From the NCBI GenBank assembly GCA_030682795.1, contig JAUXNJ010000038.1:1-64000 (forward strand): a stretch of DNA of 64,000 nucleotides, given 5' to 3'. How positions within the stretch are numbered: the stretch's first letter is position 1; every line of letters starts with the position of its first letter. The stretch is from Sphingobacteriaceae bacterium. GTDB taxonomy: Bacteria > Bacteroidota > Bacteroidia > UBA7662. The notes below the pieces were generated by a model. That model saw nothing but the letters and a program-made list of their open reading frames with translations. It was not told the origin of the DNA and searched no databases. The position numbers were made by a program, and so were the translations under genes. This document shows, piece by piece, positions 16,780-25,843 of the stretch.

Positions 16780-18156
16780 ATGGCAACTATAAAACCAAGC
16801 CTGGCCAGGGGAACCCGCGACTTCGGTCCCGACCTCATGGCTAAACGCAAATACATTTTCGGCATCATTGAGTCGGTGTTTAGGCTCTACGGCTATCAGC
16901 CGCTCGAAACACCGGCCATGGAAAGCCTGCAAACCCTCACTGGCAAGTATGGGGAAGAGGGTGACCGACTGATTTTTAAGATCCTGAACTCAGGCGACTA
17001 TTTTAAAGATATTCAATCTACACAGCTGGATGAAGCCGTGGCCACGCAGTCACGCTCCCTCACACCGTTGATTTCTGAGAAAGCCTTACGTTACGACTTA
17101 ACTGTTCCGCTGGCACGTTATGTGGCCATGAACCGCGGTCAGCTCAATCTTCCCTTTAAACGCTACCAAATACAGCCGGTATGGCGTGCTGATCGTCCCC
17201 AAAAGGGCCGTTACCGCGAGTTTTACCAATGTGATGTGGATGTGATAGGCTCGGCCTCTTTGTTTAACGAAGCGGAGCTGATTGCCATTTATGTGACAGT
17301 TTTTCAGCAACTCGGCTTCAAAGCTTTTACCGTGCGCATTAATAACCGCAAATTTTTCGCGGGATTGGCGGCCTATGTTGGTTTGGCAGAGCAAGTAGGT
17401 AGTTTTGTAGTCACCCTCGACAAGCTCGATAAAATTGGTGCGGAAGCTGTGGAGCAAGAATTACTTGCTCTTGGCGCCAAAGCCAAGGAGTTAGCGGAAG
17501 TATTGACTTTATTGCAGCTCAAAGAGCGGGCGGCGTTGGTAAAGGGACTTGAAGGTTTTTCGGCAGACGCGGGCGTGGCTTTAGGTCTGCAAGAAATGCA
17601 GCAACTTTTTGCGCATTTAGAACTGCTTGGACTATCGCAAGCCCATGTGGCCTTCGATTTAACTTTGGCGCGTGGGCTTGATTATTACACGGGTACCATT
17701 ATGGAAGTGGTTACCCATGAAGTAGCCATGGGCAGCATTGGTGGTGGCGGACGTTACGACAACCTCACTGGTATTTTTGGGGTTGATGGCCTTACTGGCG
17801 TGGGCGTATCCTTTGGAGCAGAGCGTATATTAGATGTGATGGAGCAACTTAGTCTGTTCCCCGATACGGTGGTGCAGTCCAGTAAAATCCTGCTCTTTAC
17901 CTTCTCTGAAAAGGAAATGCCTTATGCCATTCAGCTTCTCAAAACCTTGCGAACTGCAGGCATTGCTGCCGAATGGTATGCTGAAGGCGGCAAGATGAAA
18001 AAGGCTTTCACCTACGCAGAAGGCAAGCACATTCCATACCTCGCTATTTTAGGAGAGGATGAAGTGCAGCAACAAACAATTAGCTTAAAAAACATCCAAA
18101 CAGGCGAGCAAAGGAGTGTTAGACACAATGCGCTGCTTGATTTGCTTAAAGATTAA
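16780..18156 (+). CDS. hisS: Histidyl-tRNA synthetase
   Basis: This 458-aa class II synthetase charges tRNA-His. Motif 2 is seen around PVWRADRPQKGRYREFYQCD, the histidine-binding motif as LARGLDYYTGTI, and motif 3 in GVSFGAERILDV. The C-terminal anticodon-binding domain covers about the last 90 residues. I took the ATG at 16780; the frame extends to a TTG at 16759. A 5-bp hairpin (TCCGG with CCGGA, 16762-16780) reaches into the start codon and could affect initiation. The gene is 23 bp after dnaA and 2 bp before hutH, so the three may share a transcript. Confidence 0.96.
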   Translation: MATIKPSLARGTRDFGPDLMAKRKYIFGIIESVFRLYGYQPLETPAMESLQTLTGKYGEEGDRLIFKILNSGDYFKDIQSTQLDEAVATQSRSLTPLISEKALRYDLTVPLARYVAMNRGQLNLPFKRYQIQPVWRADRPQKGRYREFYQCDVDVIGSASLFNEAELIAIYVTVFQQLGFKAFTVRINNRKFFAGLAAYVGLAEQVGSFVVTLDKLDKIGAEAVEQELLALGAKAKELAEVLTLLQLKERAALVKGLEGFSADAGVALGLQEMQQLFAHLELLGLSQAHVAFDLTLARGLDYYTGTIMEVVTHEVAMGSIGGGGRYDNLTGIFGVDGLTGVGVSFGAERILDVMEQLSLFPDTVVQSSKILLFTFSEKEMPYAIQLLKTLRTAGIAAEWYAEGGKMKKAFTYAEGKHIPYLAILGEDEVQQQTISLKNIQTGEQRSVRHNALLDLLKD

Positions 18157-18158
18157 CC

Positions 18159-19634
18159 ATGTTTACCATCAACCAACAGCTGTCGCTGCAGGCGCTTAAG
18201 CCACTCATGCAGGCTGGCAACCAAATTCAGTTAGCACCCGAAGCCGTTCAGCGCATCCAAAAAGGTAAAAAGTACCTCGACGATAAATTGGCTGGCAGTG
18301 ATGCGTTGTTTTATGGAATAAATACGGGCTTTGGCGCATTGTGCAACATCGGTATCTCCAAAAGTGAGCTCAACACCCTGCAGCACAACCTCATTCGGTC
18401 GCATGCGTGCGGCATGGGAGAGGAAGTGCCTGCTGAAATCGTGCGCTTGATGCTCCTGCTGAAGGTGCAGTCGCTGGCCTTCGGTCATTCAGGCGTAGCA
18501 CTTGAAACAGTGCAGCGACTGATAGATTTTTACAACATGGATATTTTGCCAGTGGTGTACCAACAGGGCTCTTTAGGTGCATCTGGCGACTTAGCCCCAT
18601 TAGCACATTTGAGTTTGCCATTGATAGGAGAAGGGGAGGTGATTTATGCAGGTAAAAGACAATCGACTTCCTTGCTTTTTGAGGCCTTAGGATGGAAATC
18701 CCTGCAATTGCAAGCCAAAGAAGGCTTGGCACTGCTTAACGGCACCCAGTTTATGAGTGCTTATGGGGTGCATGCCTTGCTAAAATCGTCGGATATGCTC
18801 AACAAGGCCGATTTTATTGCGGCAGCGTCCTTGGATGCCTTTGATGGGCGATTGGAGCCGTTTCACCCAGCCATCCATGCCGTGAGGCCACATCCTGGTC
18901 AAATGAAGGTAGCCGATAATGTTTGTGAATTTCTGGAAGGAAGTGCCTTACAGGCGCAAGTCAAAACATCTGTGCAAGATCCTTACTCTTTTCGTTGCAT
19001 TCCACAAGTGCATGGGGCTACGCGTGATGTATGGGACTTTGTAGCTGCGGTTTTTGAGCGCGAAATTAATTCGGTAAGCGATAATCCAAATATTTTCCCG
19101 GAACTCGACCTAATCATCAGTGGAGGAAATTTTCACGGCCAGCCACTGGCCATGGCGCTCGATCAGTTGGCCATTGCTTTGTCAGAAATAGGCTCTATTA
19201 GTGAGCGTCGAATTTTTCAATTGATTTCAGGAACTCGTGGATTACCGCCTTTTTTAACGGCCAACTCAGGGCTCAACTCGGGCTTTATGATTCCGCAGTA
19301 TACCGCTGCTTCGATTGCTTCTCAGAATAAGCAATTGGCGGTGCCAGCGAGCATCGACAGCATCACTTCATCGAATGGACAAGAAGATCACGTGAGTATG
19401 GGCGCCAATGCAGCTACCAAGCTATACCGACTGTTAGAGAATGTGCAGCGGATTTTGAGCATCGAATGGATGAATGCCTGTCAGGCCCTAGACTTTAGAA
19501 CCGCAAAAAGTTCTCCGCGTATCGAAGCTGCCAAAGCCGACTACCGAAAAGTAGTGGCGCATTTAGATGGTGATCGTTATTTGCATGAGGACATGCTGAA
19601 GAGCGAAACTTTTATAGCTGATTGGAAGTGGTGA
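18159..19634 (+). CDS. hutH: Histidine ammonia-lyase
   Basis: This 491-aa enzyme converts L-histidine to urocanate and ammonia. The Ala-Ser-Gly triad that forms the MIO cofactor is at about residues 141-143 in GSLGASGDLAPLAH. The substrate region LQHNLIRSHACGMG and the closing GTRGLPPFLT fit HutH better than the tyrosine lyases of flexirubin pathways, though that distinction is not certain by eye. It begins 2 bp after hisS, so it is probably co-translated with it. No hutU, hutI or hutG is present. Its last 23 bp overlap the convergent lgt gene. Confidence 0.9.
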   Translation: MFTINQQLSLQALKPLMQAGNQIQLAPEAVQRIQKGKKYLDDKLAGSDALFYGINTGFGALCNIGISKSELNTLQHNLIRSHACGMGEEVPAEIVRLMLLLKVQSLAFGHSGVALETVQRLIDFYNMDILPVVYQQGSLGASGDLAPLAHLSLPLIGEGEVIYAGKRQSTSLLFEALGWKSLQLQAKEGLALLNGTQFMSAYGVHALLKSSDMLNKADFIAAASLDAFDGRLEPFHPAIHAVRPHPGQMKVADNVCEFLEGSALQAQVKTSVQDPYSFRCIPQVHGATRDVWDFVAAVFEREINSVSDNPNIFPELDLIISGGNFHGQPLAMALDQLAIALSEIGSISERRIFQLISGTRGLPPFLTANSGLNSGFMIPQYTAASIASQNKQLAVPASIDSITSSNGQEDHVSMGANAATKLYRLLENVQRILSIEWMNACQALDFRTAKSSPRIEAAKADYRKVVAHLDGDRYLHEDMLKSETFIADWKW

Positions 19635-20409
19635 CTTGACCACTCCTCCAAATCAAATAGATACCCAAGGCAATCAACGGCAAGCTCAACAGCTGCCCCA
19701 TATTGAGTTGCATGCTCTTTTCAAACTCTACTTGCACATCTTTGATAAATTCGATTACAAATCGGAAACCAAAAATTAAGATGAGGAAGGTGCCAAATAG
19801 TCTTCCTGCATACGCGCCTGCTTGCTGCTTCCAATACATAGTATACAGGATGCCAAAGGAGATAAGGTAAAAAATGGCCTCGTACAATTGACTTGGGTGG
19901 CGGGCAAAGTCTTCTCCTAAGCGCTCAAATACAAATCCCCATGGCAAATCAGTTGGGGCACCTACAATTTCAGAATTCATCAAATTACCCAAACGAATGA
20001 GCGTGGCTGCCAGTGCTACCACAATCACCAAACGATCAGTGACCCAAAAAAAGCCAGTTTCTTTAAATTTCCGGCCGTAAAGATAATTAGCGAGTAAGAT
20101 GCCAATTACGGCGCCATGGCTCGCTAGTCCACCTTCCCAAATTTTGAGGATTTCAATGGGATTAGCTAAGTAGTAAGCAGGTTCGTAAAACAGGCAGTGA
20201 CCAATTCGAGCGCCTAAGATGGTACCTGCACCAACGTAAATCGAAAGGCTATCGAGCAGGGTGAGGGATTTTTTTTCTTTTTTGAATATGCGTTCGAGGA
20301 TATAATAGCCGAATACAAAGCCCGACATAAAAAGTAAACCGTACCAGCGAACGGGTAAAAAATCAGGAAAAATCTCAGGATTAACGTTCCAGTGAATCTG
20401 CAGCAGCAT
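19612..20409 (-). CDS. lgt: Prolipoprotein diacylglyceryl transferase
   Basis: This 265-aa inner membrane enzyme moves diacylglycerol from phosphatidylglycerol to the lipobox cysteine of prelipoproteins. It has about seven membrane segments. Conserved elements include the HGA motif in GGLASHGAVIG, a signature around RLGNLMNSEIVGAPT and RHPSQLYEA. It would act on the many lipoproteins in this window. It converges on hutH with a 23-bp overlap. Confidence 0.95.
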   Translation of the reverse strand: MLLQIHWNVNPEIFPDFLPVRWYGLLFMSGFVFGYYILERIFKKEKKSLTLLDSLSIYVGAGTILGARIGHCLFYEPAYYLANPIEILKIWEGGLASHGAVIGILLANYLYGRKFKETGFFWVTDRLVIVVALAATLIRLGNLMNSEIVGAPTDLPWGFVFERLGEDFARHPSQLYEAIFYLISFGILYTMYWKQQAGAYAGRLFGTFLILIFGFRFVIEFIKDVQVEFEKSMQLNMGQLLSLPLIALGIYLIWRSGQVTTSNQL

Positions 20410-20533
20410 AATCGAATTTGCTGCTAAGGTATAAAAGGTTCTGTGTTTCTTACGAATTAGAGTTAAAAAAGAGCTTCAAGAAAATGGAGCTTTTTGTCGC
20501 AAAGTGTAAAGCATCTTATACACGTCTTGTTGT

Positions 20534-20541
20534 TATCTTTG
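20534..20541 (+). promoter_or_regulatory. Promoter -7 element of T9SS cargo gene
   Basis: TATCTTTG is an exact TAnnTTTG match 21 nt before the ATG at 20563. An AAAGGA stretch close to the ATG may help ribosome binding. Confidence 0.6.
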
Positions 20542-20562
20542 TCAAACCAAAAAAAAAGGAAT

Positions 20563-22089
20563 ATGAAAAAGTTTATTTTCTCATCCATCATGCTCTGCCT
20601 TACTTTTCAATTAAGTATGGCAGCCGAAAAGCCTTTCGTAAAAAAAAGGAATGACTCTCAAACGACGAAGCATGTAGAAGCTCGTAAAAAGCAATTAATG
20701 CCCGTGCTACAGCTTGCTGCTGCTAATCAGCGAATAAGCAACGTTACCCCTGATTCGGTTACGCTTTATGAGTACAACAATGGAAACTGGGATTTGGCCT
20801 TCACTGCTAAGCTTACCTACCACACATCGGGTGCTATTTCTGGACTGTTGTTGTATTTGCCACCGCCATTGTCCTTGCCTATTGGTAACTATGTGATTAC
20901 CTATAATGCGGCAGGTAAATTAACGTCTTTGCAGCAAAACATTTTTCTGCCTACCCCATCTGTAGAATTTAAAATCGAGCAGCGGTATGATGCCAATCAG
21001 AACTTAGTATCTGTAAGGTATTTTGAAAATATGAATGGCAGCTTGGTGTTGAGTTCTGGTGATTCGGCTACCTATACTTACAGCGGTGGTGCATTGGTAG
21101 GTGTAGAAACAAGTTATTATGACGATTTTCTGAGCAGCTGGCAGAAGTCATCACGGTATACAAATATGCAGTTTAATGCCCAAAGTCATGTTACAGGAGT
21201 TAGAATGCAGTTTTGGGATGACTTTTCTAATCAGTGGTCCACTGAAATTTTGCAATATAGTGGTGTAGAATGGGGGCTAGGGTTTCCGGGCCTGAACTAT
21301 TTGACTGGAATAGAAGAAATAAAAGCAAGCGATTTGTTCGCAATCCAAATTGTTCCTGATTACTTGCCTGTTACATCACCAACGGCCTACATGGAAGTGG
21401 CAGTGATTGGTACTGTTTTGGATACCTTGTCACGTGCTAGTTCAACAATTACTTCGGGTAGAGTTTCGCGTATTACCACTGAAACTTACACTTCTGGAAG
21501 CTGGTTGCAGGATTACAGATCGAATTACACTTATGACGCCAATAACCGTATCGTTATGGTGGTGGAGCAAGGCTACAATGGTCTTACTTGGGAAGATGAT
21601 TATAAGTATGAGTGGACCTTCAATGCTCAAAATAGCTTAACTAAACAAGAAGAGTGGTTTAACAACGGTACGTCACTTCAAATTGGTTACGGTCAAGCCT
21701 ACGAGTACCTCTACATGGCCAATAATTTCCCTTTTCAAATTATCGATAAGTACTACGACAGCTTTTTAATGAGCTATGTGAATTCAGAAAAGCGAGTTTA
21801 TAATTTTGGGTCATTTAATACTGGAGTTGCAGAATTAAAAGCCTCATCTTTGGAAGTGTATCCAAATCCAGTTCAAGACGTGCTTAAGGTGCGCTTCAAG
21901 TCCGAAACTACAGGTATGGCAACCCTCAAGGTGTTGAATGTACAAGGACAAGCCGTTTACATGCAGGAAATAGCCGTTTTTGATGGAGAAAATACCACTC
22001 AAATTCCTTTTCAGGAAATGACAGCTGGAATTTATTTACTCAAGGTAGAAACCGCAGGAAAGAGCCAAGTGATTCGCATTGTCAAATAA
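20563..22089 (+). CDS. Secreted repeat-like protein with T9SS sorting domain
   Basis: The start at 20563 gives 508 aa with a signal peptide ending near LSMAAEK. The body contains recurring blocks such as TYNAAGKLTSLQQN, SVRYFENMNGS and NRIVMVVEQGYNG, which resemble the loose YD/RHS-like or DUF4595-type repeats of bacteroidete secreted proteins. The last about 80 residues form a type A T9SS C-terminal domain: VYPNPVQDVL, then GQAVY, MTAGIYLLKV and a basic end. It should cross the outer membrane by T9SS and be anchored or released. Function is unknown. It has its own promoter and terminator. Confidence 0.8.
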   Translation: MKKFIFSSIMLCLTFQLSMAAEKPFVKKRNDSQTTKHVEARKKQLMPVLQLAAANQRISNVTPDSVTLYEYNNGNWDLAFTAKLTYHTSGAISGLLLYLPPPLSLPIGNYVITYNAAGKLTSLQQNIFLPTPSVEFKIEQRYDANQNLVSVRYFENMNGSLVLSSGDSATYTYSGGALVGVETSYYDDFLSSWQKSSRYTNMQFNAQSHVTGVRMQFWDDFSNQWSTEILQYSGVEWGLGFPGLNYLTGIEEIKASDLFAIQIVPDYLPVTSPTAYMEVAVIGTVLDTLSRASSTITSGRVSRITTETYTSGSWLQDYRSNYTYDANNRIVMVVEQGYNGLTWEDDYKYEWTFNAQNSLTKQEEWFNNGTSLQIGYGQAYEYLYMANNFPFQIIDKYYDSFLMSYVNSEKRVYNFGSFNTGVAELKASSLEVYPNPVQDVLKVRFKSETTGMATLKVLNVQGQAVYMQEIAVFDGENTTQIPFQEMTAGIYLLKVETAGKSQVIRIVK

Positions 22090-22113
22090 GTGCTGCTCAC
22101 GAAATATGAATGC

Positions 22114-22140
22114 AACCGCCTCCATCTTGGAGGCGGTTTT
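22114..22140 (+). terminator. Rho-independent terminator
   Basis: AACCGCCTCCA (22114-22124) pairs with TGGAGGCGGTT (22128-22138) and is followed by T. It lies 24 bp after the T9SS cargo gene. Confidence 0.9.
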
Positions 22141-22498
22141 GTATTTTATGTGTGGTTTCGTAGTACCGCATTTTATTCTTTTAGACAAAATTTTAGCTCA
22201 TCCCTACTTTACTACAGTTCTTAGAGCGTTTTATTAATTAGTAAATGGCCGATTTCTTATTGGCATATACGAAGCAGTGGAGAACGCTGAAAGGGATGTG
22301 AAGCCTTCACTCTGAGTATGGTTAAGAAAGCATTTGCAGTCGTTTACGAACGTTTGCAATACCGCTTTAGCGAGCACAGCCTAAAGCGTTAGACACCTCC
22401 TGCCCAACCTATACGTATAGGTTACGCCACCAACTTCAGCCATCATAGCCACATAGGATAAATGGCACATTGGGCTTAAAGCTACTTTTACAGGACTG
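22141..22498. other. Gene-free convergent gap with dense inverted repeats
   Basis: This 358-bp stretch lies between two convergent genes and has no plausible ORF. Its middle holds a hairpin GTGAA/TTCAC (22297-22309), a hairpin TTGCA-gt-CGTT/AACG-tt-TGCAA with loop TACG (22334-22359), a perfect 8-bp stem CGCTTTAG/CTAAAGCG (22363-22388) and an 18-bp perfect palindrome AACCTATACGTATAGGTT (22406-22423). AACGCT (22282-22287) can also pair with AGCGTT (22385-22390), excluding part of the third stem. It could be a small RNA, a repeat element or a transposon relic. Confidence 0.5.
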
Positions 22499-23815
22499 TT
22501 ATTTTTCTACCAATACATCTTCCTTATCATCCACCAATAAGTTTAACAGGCCAGCTACCAACATGCTTGCGCCACCAATTATTAATGCCATGATCGCTTC
22601 ATTATTGAATAAGTTTTTGAGGATAAATCCTAAAATGCCCGCAGCTACTATTTGCGGAATCACAATGAAAAAATTGAAAACGCCCATGTAATAGCCCATT
22701 TTATTGGCTGGTAATGCCCCAGATAGCATGGCATAGGGTATCGAGAGTATGCTTGCCCAAGCTACACCAACGCCTATCATCGACACCAGCAACATCATAG
22801 GATTACTCACAAAATAAATAGAGAACAAACCAGCCGCACCACAGCTTAATGCAAATAAATGGGTGCCTTTTCGAGTAATTTTACTACTCAACCAAGGGAG
22901 TCCAAGTGCTGCAAAAGCTGCTATACCATTGTACATAGCGAAACAGATCCCTACCCAGCCTGCGCCTTCGTTATATAAAACACTGGTGGTATCGGAGGTG
23001 CCGTAAACATGACTGGTTACTGCTGATGTGGTATAAATCCACATGGCAAAAAGGGCAAACCAGCTGAAAAATTGCACAAAGGCTAGTTGTACCATGGTTT
23101 TAGGCATCTTAAAAATACCGGTGAAAGCCTCTGCCAAGCCTTGCCACATGCCAATCGCAGCATTTTCTTTTCGAAAGGCGTCTAAATCTTCTGGTGGATA
23201 CTCTTTGGTCTTCACTACCGTCCAAATAACCGCACTTAAGAAGGCAACAGCGCCTATGTAAAAACTCCATTTCACCGAATCGGGAATCACGCCCGGTGCG
23301 GCAGTGTTCGATACATTAAACACATTGGAAAAGATCCATGGTAAACTGGATGCCACAACCGCACCTATGCCTATAAAAAAGCTTTGCATAGCAAACCCTT
23401 TGGTGCGTTGAGAAGCTGGCAACATATCACCTACAAAGGCCCTGAATGGTTCCATGCTGATGTTGATTGAAGCGTCCATGATCCACAACATACCAGCAGC
23501 CATCCACAAGGCCACAGAATTGGGCATAAAAATAAGTGCTATGGAGGCCAGGATAGCACCCAGTAAGAAAAACGGACGTCGTCTTCCCCAGCGAGGATGC
23601 CAAGTGCGATCACTTAAATAGCCAATGATGGGTTGAACCAAAAGGCCAGTTACAGGTGCTGCAAGCCATAAAATGGGAAGCTGATCTTTATCAGCTCCCA
23701 AGGTTTCAAAAATTCGGCTGACATTCGCATTTTGAAGGGCGAACCCAAATTGTATGCCTAAAAATCCGAAACTCATATTCCAGATTTGCCAAAACGATAA
23801 CTTTTTCTTTTCCAT
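22499..23815 (-). CDS. MFS sugar symporter, maltose/glucoside type
   Basis: This 438-aa protein has about 12 membrane segments and begins FWQIWNMSFGFLGIQFGFALQ (split here only by the reader), a start typical of the bacteroidete GPH/SLC45-like sugar:cation symporters. The loop YLSDRTWHPRWGRRRPFF after helix 2 is also typical. Such genes often sit in maltose or maltodextrin clusters, and two alpha-glucan hydrolases lie 2-6 kb away on the same strand, which supports uptake of maltose-like sugars. The frame extends to 23884, but the ATG at 23815 fits the family start. Confidence 0.85.
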   Translation of the reverse strand: MEKKKLSFWQIWNMSFGFLGIQFGFALQNANVSRIFETLGADKDQLPILWLAAPVTGLLVQPIIGYLSDRTWHPRWGRRRPFFLLGAILASIALIFMPNSVALWMAAGMLWIMDASINISMEPFRAFVGDMLPASQRTKGFAMQSFFIGIGAVVASSLPWIFSNVFNVSNTAAPGVIPDSVKWSFYIGAVAFLSAVIWTVVKTKEYPPEDLDAFRKENAAIGMWQGLAEAFTGIFKMPKTMVQLAFVQFFSWFALFAMWIYTTSAVTSHVYGTSDTTSVLYNEGAGWVGICFAMYNGIAAFAALGLPWLSSKITRKGTHLFALSCGAAGLFSIYFVSNPMMLLVSMIGVGVAWASILSIPYAMLSGALPANKMGYYMGVFNFFIVIPQIVAAGILGFILKNLFNNEAIMALIIGGASMLVAGLLNLLVDDKEDVLVEK

Positions 23816-23959
23816 GGAAAGGTAAACTGAGAAATGCTTTCCAATATGCATAAATCTAGAAGAATCACCATGCATTTTTGACACTAATTTTAAAGTCTTT
23901 TATGATTTTTTATTAACCCATTCTGCCTTTTTAGACGTTATTTTGAGGTGTTAACGCCG

Positions 23960-25843
23960 ATGAGACTCTTTTTTCTTTTGCCGCTGATTTTAGTATTGCT
24001 TGCATCATGTAGCGATAAGTCCTGCACCAGTGCCTTAATCCCCGTGGAAGACTTTTTTAAGAATCCTGATAAGGCTTATTATAAACTCTCGCCAGACGGC
24101 ATGCAATTGAGTTATCTAGCTCCTTATGAGTCGCGTATGAATGTTTTTGTTCGTAACCTAGCAACAGATTCGGTGCGTCAGTTAACCTATATCACTGATA
24201 GAGACATTGTGCAGTATGGCTGGGCAGGCAACAACAGCATCTACTTTTTGAAAGATATTGATGGAGACGAGAATTATTATCTGTCAATCATCCATTTAAA
24301 AGATGGACTTGTGCGGGAAATGACTCGCTTTAACGGAGTACGTACTGAAATAGTAGATGAGCTGAACTTTGATGAGGAGGAGATGCTGCTTTCGCTAAAT
24401 CGGCGGAATCCTCAGATTTTTGATGTGTATCGCTTGCATTTATCGACTGGCGAGTTAAGCTTGGAACTGGAGAATCCTGGAAATTATTCGAGTTTTTTAA
24501 CAGATGAAACAGGACTCATCAGGTTAGTAACCACAACCGATGGGACCAATAACGGTTTTTTGTACCGTGCAGCCAAGGAAGAAGGCTTCAAAAACGTATT
24601 GGAGGTGGATTTCAAAAATTCTTTTCAACCGGTTGCCTTTGTTGCGGGCAGTAGCCATTTGGTATATGCCTTGTCGAATTTGAATCGGGATAAAACTGCA
24701 GCCGTTTTATACGATTTAACCGCCGGAAAGGAAGTGGAGGTGATTTTTGAGCACCCCAAGTTTGATGCTGATTGGCTGATCATGTCGGAGAAGACTAAAA
24801 AGCCCCTCATGGTACATTATACCGATTGGAAAAGTAGGTACCACTTTTTAGATGAACGGGTGAAATCCCTTCATAATTTACTTCGTAAGACAATTCCAGA
24901 AGATGAAATAACCTTTACGGGGGCCGATGAGTCAGAAAACAAAGTGATTGTGCGCACCTTTTCGGATAAGACGATGGGTGCTTATTATCTTTTTAATACC
25001 CAAAGCGAGGAGTTGGAATTGTTAGCAGAAGTAAGTCCTTGGTTAGATAAAAAGCAGATGGCCGCTGTTCAGCCTATCCAATACCTCTCCAGAGATGGTC
25101 TTCAGATTCATGGTTACCTAACCATCCCGAACGGCTTGGATCCCAAAAACTTGCCCGTGGTGGTGATGCCACATGGTGGGCCTTGGATGCGTGATGTATG
25201 GCGATTTGATCGAAATGTACAGTTTTTAGCCAATCGCGGCTACGCAGTTTTTCAAATGAATTTTAGAGGATCTACTGGCTATGGGCGCGCCTTTTGGGAA
25301 GCAAGCTTCAAACAGTGGGGCAAAAACATGCAAAACGACATTACCGATGGCGTACAGTATTTAATTGATCAAGGGATTGCAAATCCAAAGCGGATTGCCA
25401 TTTATGGCTCTAGCTATGGAGGTTATGCGGTTTTGGCAGGATTGGCTTTTACGCCAGACTTGTATGCTTGTGGAATCGATTATGTAGGGGTTTCCAATTT
25501 ATTTACGCTCATGCAAACCATCCCACCTTATTGGGAGCCTGGAAGGCAAATGTTTTACGAAATGATTGGGCATCCGCAGTCCGACAGCATGCATTATGTA
25601 CAGGCATCTCCCATATTTCATGCTGACAAAATTAAAGTACCACTTATGGTGGTGCAGGGAGCCATGGATCCTAGGGTTAAAAAGTCGGAAGCCGATCAAA
25701 TTGTGGAAGCACTGGCTGCGCGTGGGGTAGAAGTAGATTACATTTTACGCGAAGACGAGGGCCACGGATTTTACAAGCAAGAAAATCGAATAGCCCTGTA
25801 CGAGGCCATCGAGGTTTTCCTGTCGCGTCATTTAACTCAATAA
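23960..25843 (+). CDS. S9 family prolyl oligopeptidase-like lipoprotein
   Basis: This 627-aa serine peptidase has an N-terminal lipoprotein signal (VLLASCSDK), a beta-propeller region (about residues 40-360) and a C-terminal alpha/beta hydrolase domain. The nucleophile is in YGSSYGGYA, the Asp in GAMDPRV and the His in DEGHGF. It probably degrades peptides in the periplasm. I chose the ATG at 23960 over a GTG four codons upstream. It sits between the sugar symporter and GH31 genes on the opposite strand and overlaps GH31 by 7 bp at the 3' end. Confidence 0.92.
   Translation: MRLFFLLPLILVLLASCSDKSCTSALIPVEDFFKNPDKAYYKLSPDGMQLSYLAPYESRMNVFVRNLATDSVRQLTYITDRDIVQYGWAGNNSIYFLKDIDGDENYYLSIIHLKDGLVREMTRFNGVRTEIVDELNFDEEEMLLSLNRRNPQIFDVYRLHLSTGELSLELENPGNYSSFLTDETGLIRLVTTTDGTNNGFLYRAAKEEGFKNVLEVDFKNSFQPVAFVAGSSHLVYALSNLNRDKTAAVLYDLTAGKEVEVIFEHPKFDADWLIMSEKTKKPLMVHYTDWKSRYHFLDERVKSLHNLLRKTIPEDEITFTGADESENKVIVRTFSDKTMGAYYLFNTQSEELELLAEVSPWLDKKQMAAVQPIQYLSRDGLQIHGYLTIPNGLDPKNLPVVVMPHGGPWMRDVWRFDRNVQFLANRGYAVFQMNFRGSTGYGRAFWEASFKQWGKNMQNDITDGVQYLIDQGIANPKRIAIYGSSYGGYAVLAGLAFTPDLYACGIDYVGVSNLFTLMQTIPPYWEPGRQMFYEMIGHPQSDSMHYVQASPIFHADKIKVPLMVVQGAMDPRVKKSEADQIVEALAARGVEVDYILREDEGHGFYKQENRIALYEAIEVFLSRHLTQ

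Noticed and set aside
16762-16780. Hairpin before hisS as a tRNA-His mimic
   Set aside because: The stem is only 5 bp and does not resemble a tRNA-His acceptor or anticodon arm. It may be chance.
22388-22408. attC-like motifs: GTTAGAC (GTTRRRY) followed by GCCCAAC (RYYYAAC)
   Set aside because: The core motifs are in the wrong order and spacing for an attC site, there is no integrase gene and there are no cassettes. With 7-mers this degenerate, a chance match is likely.
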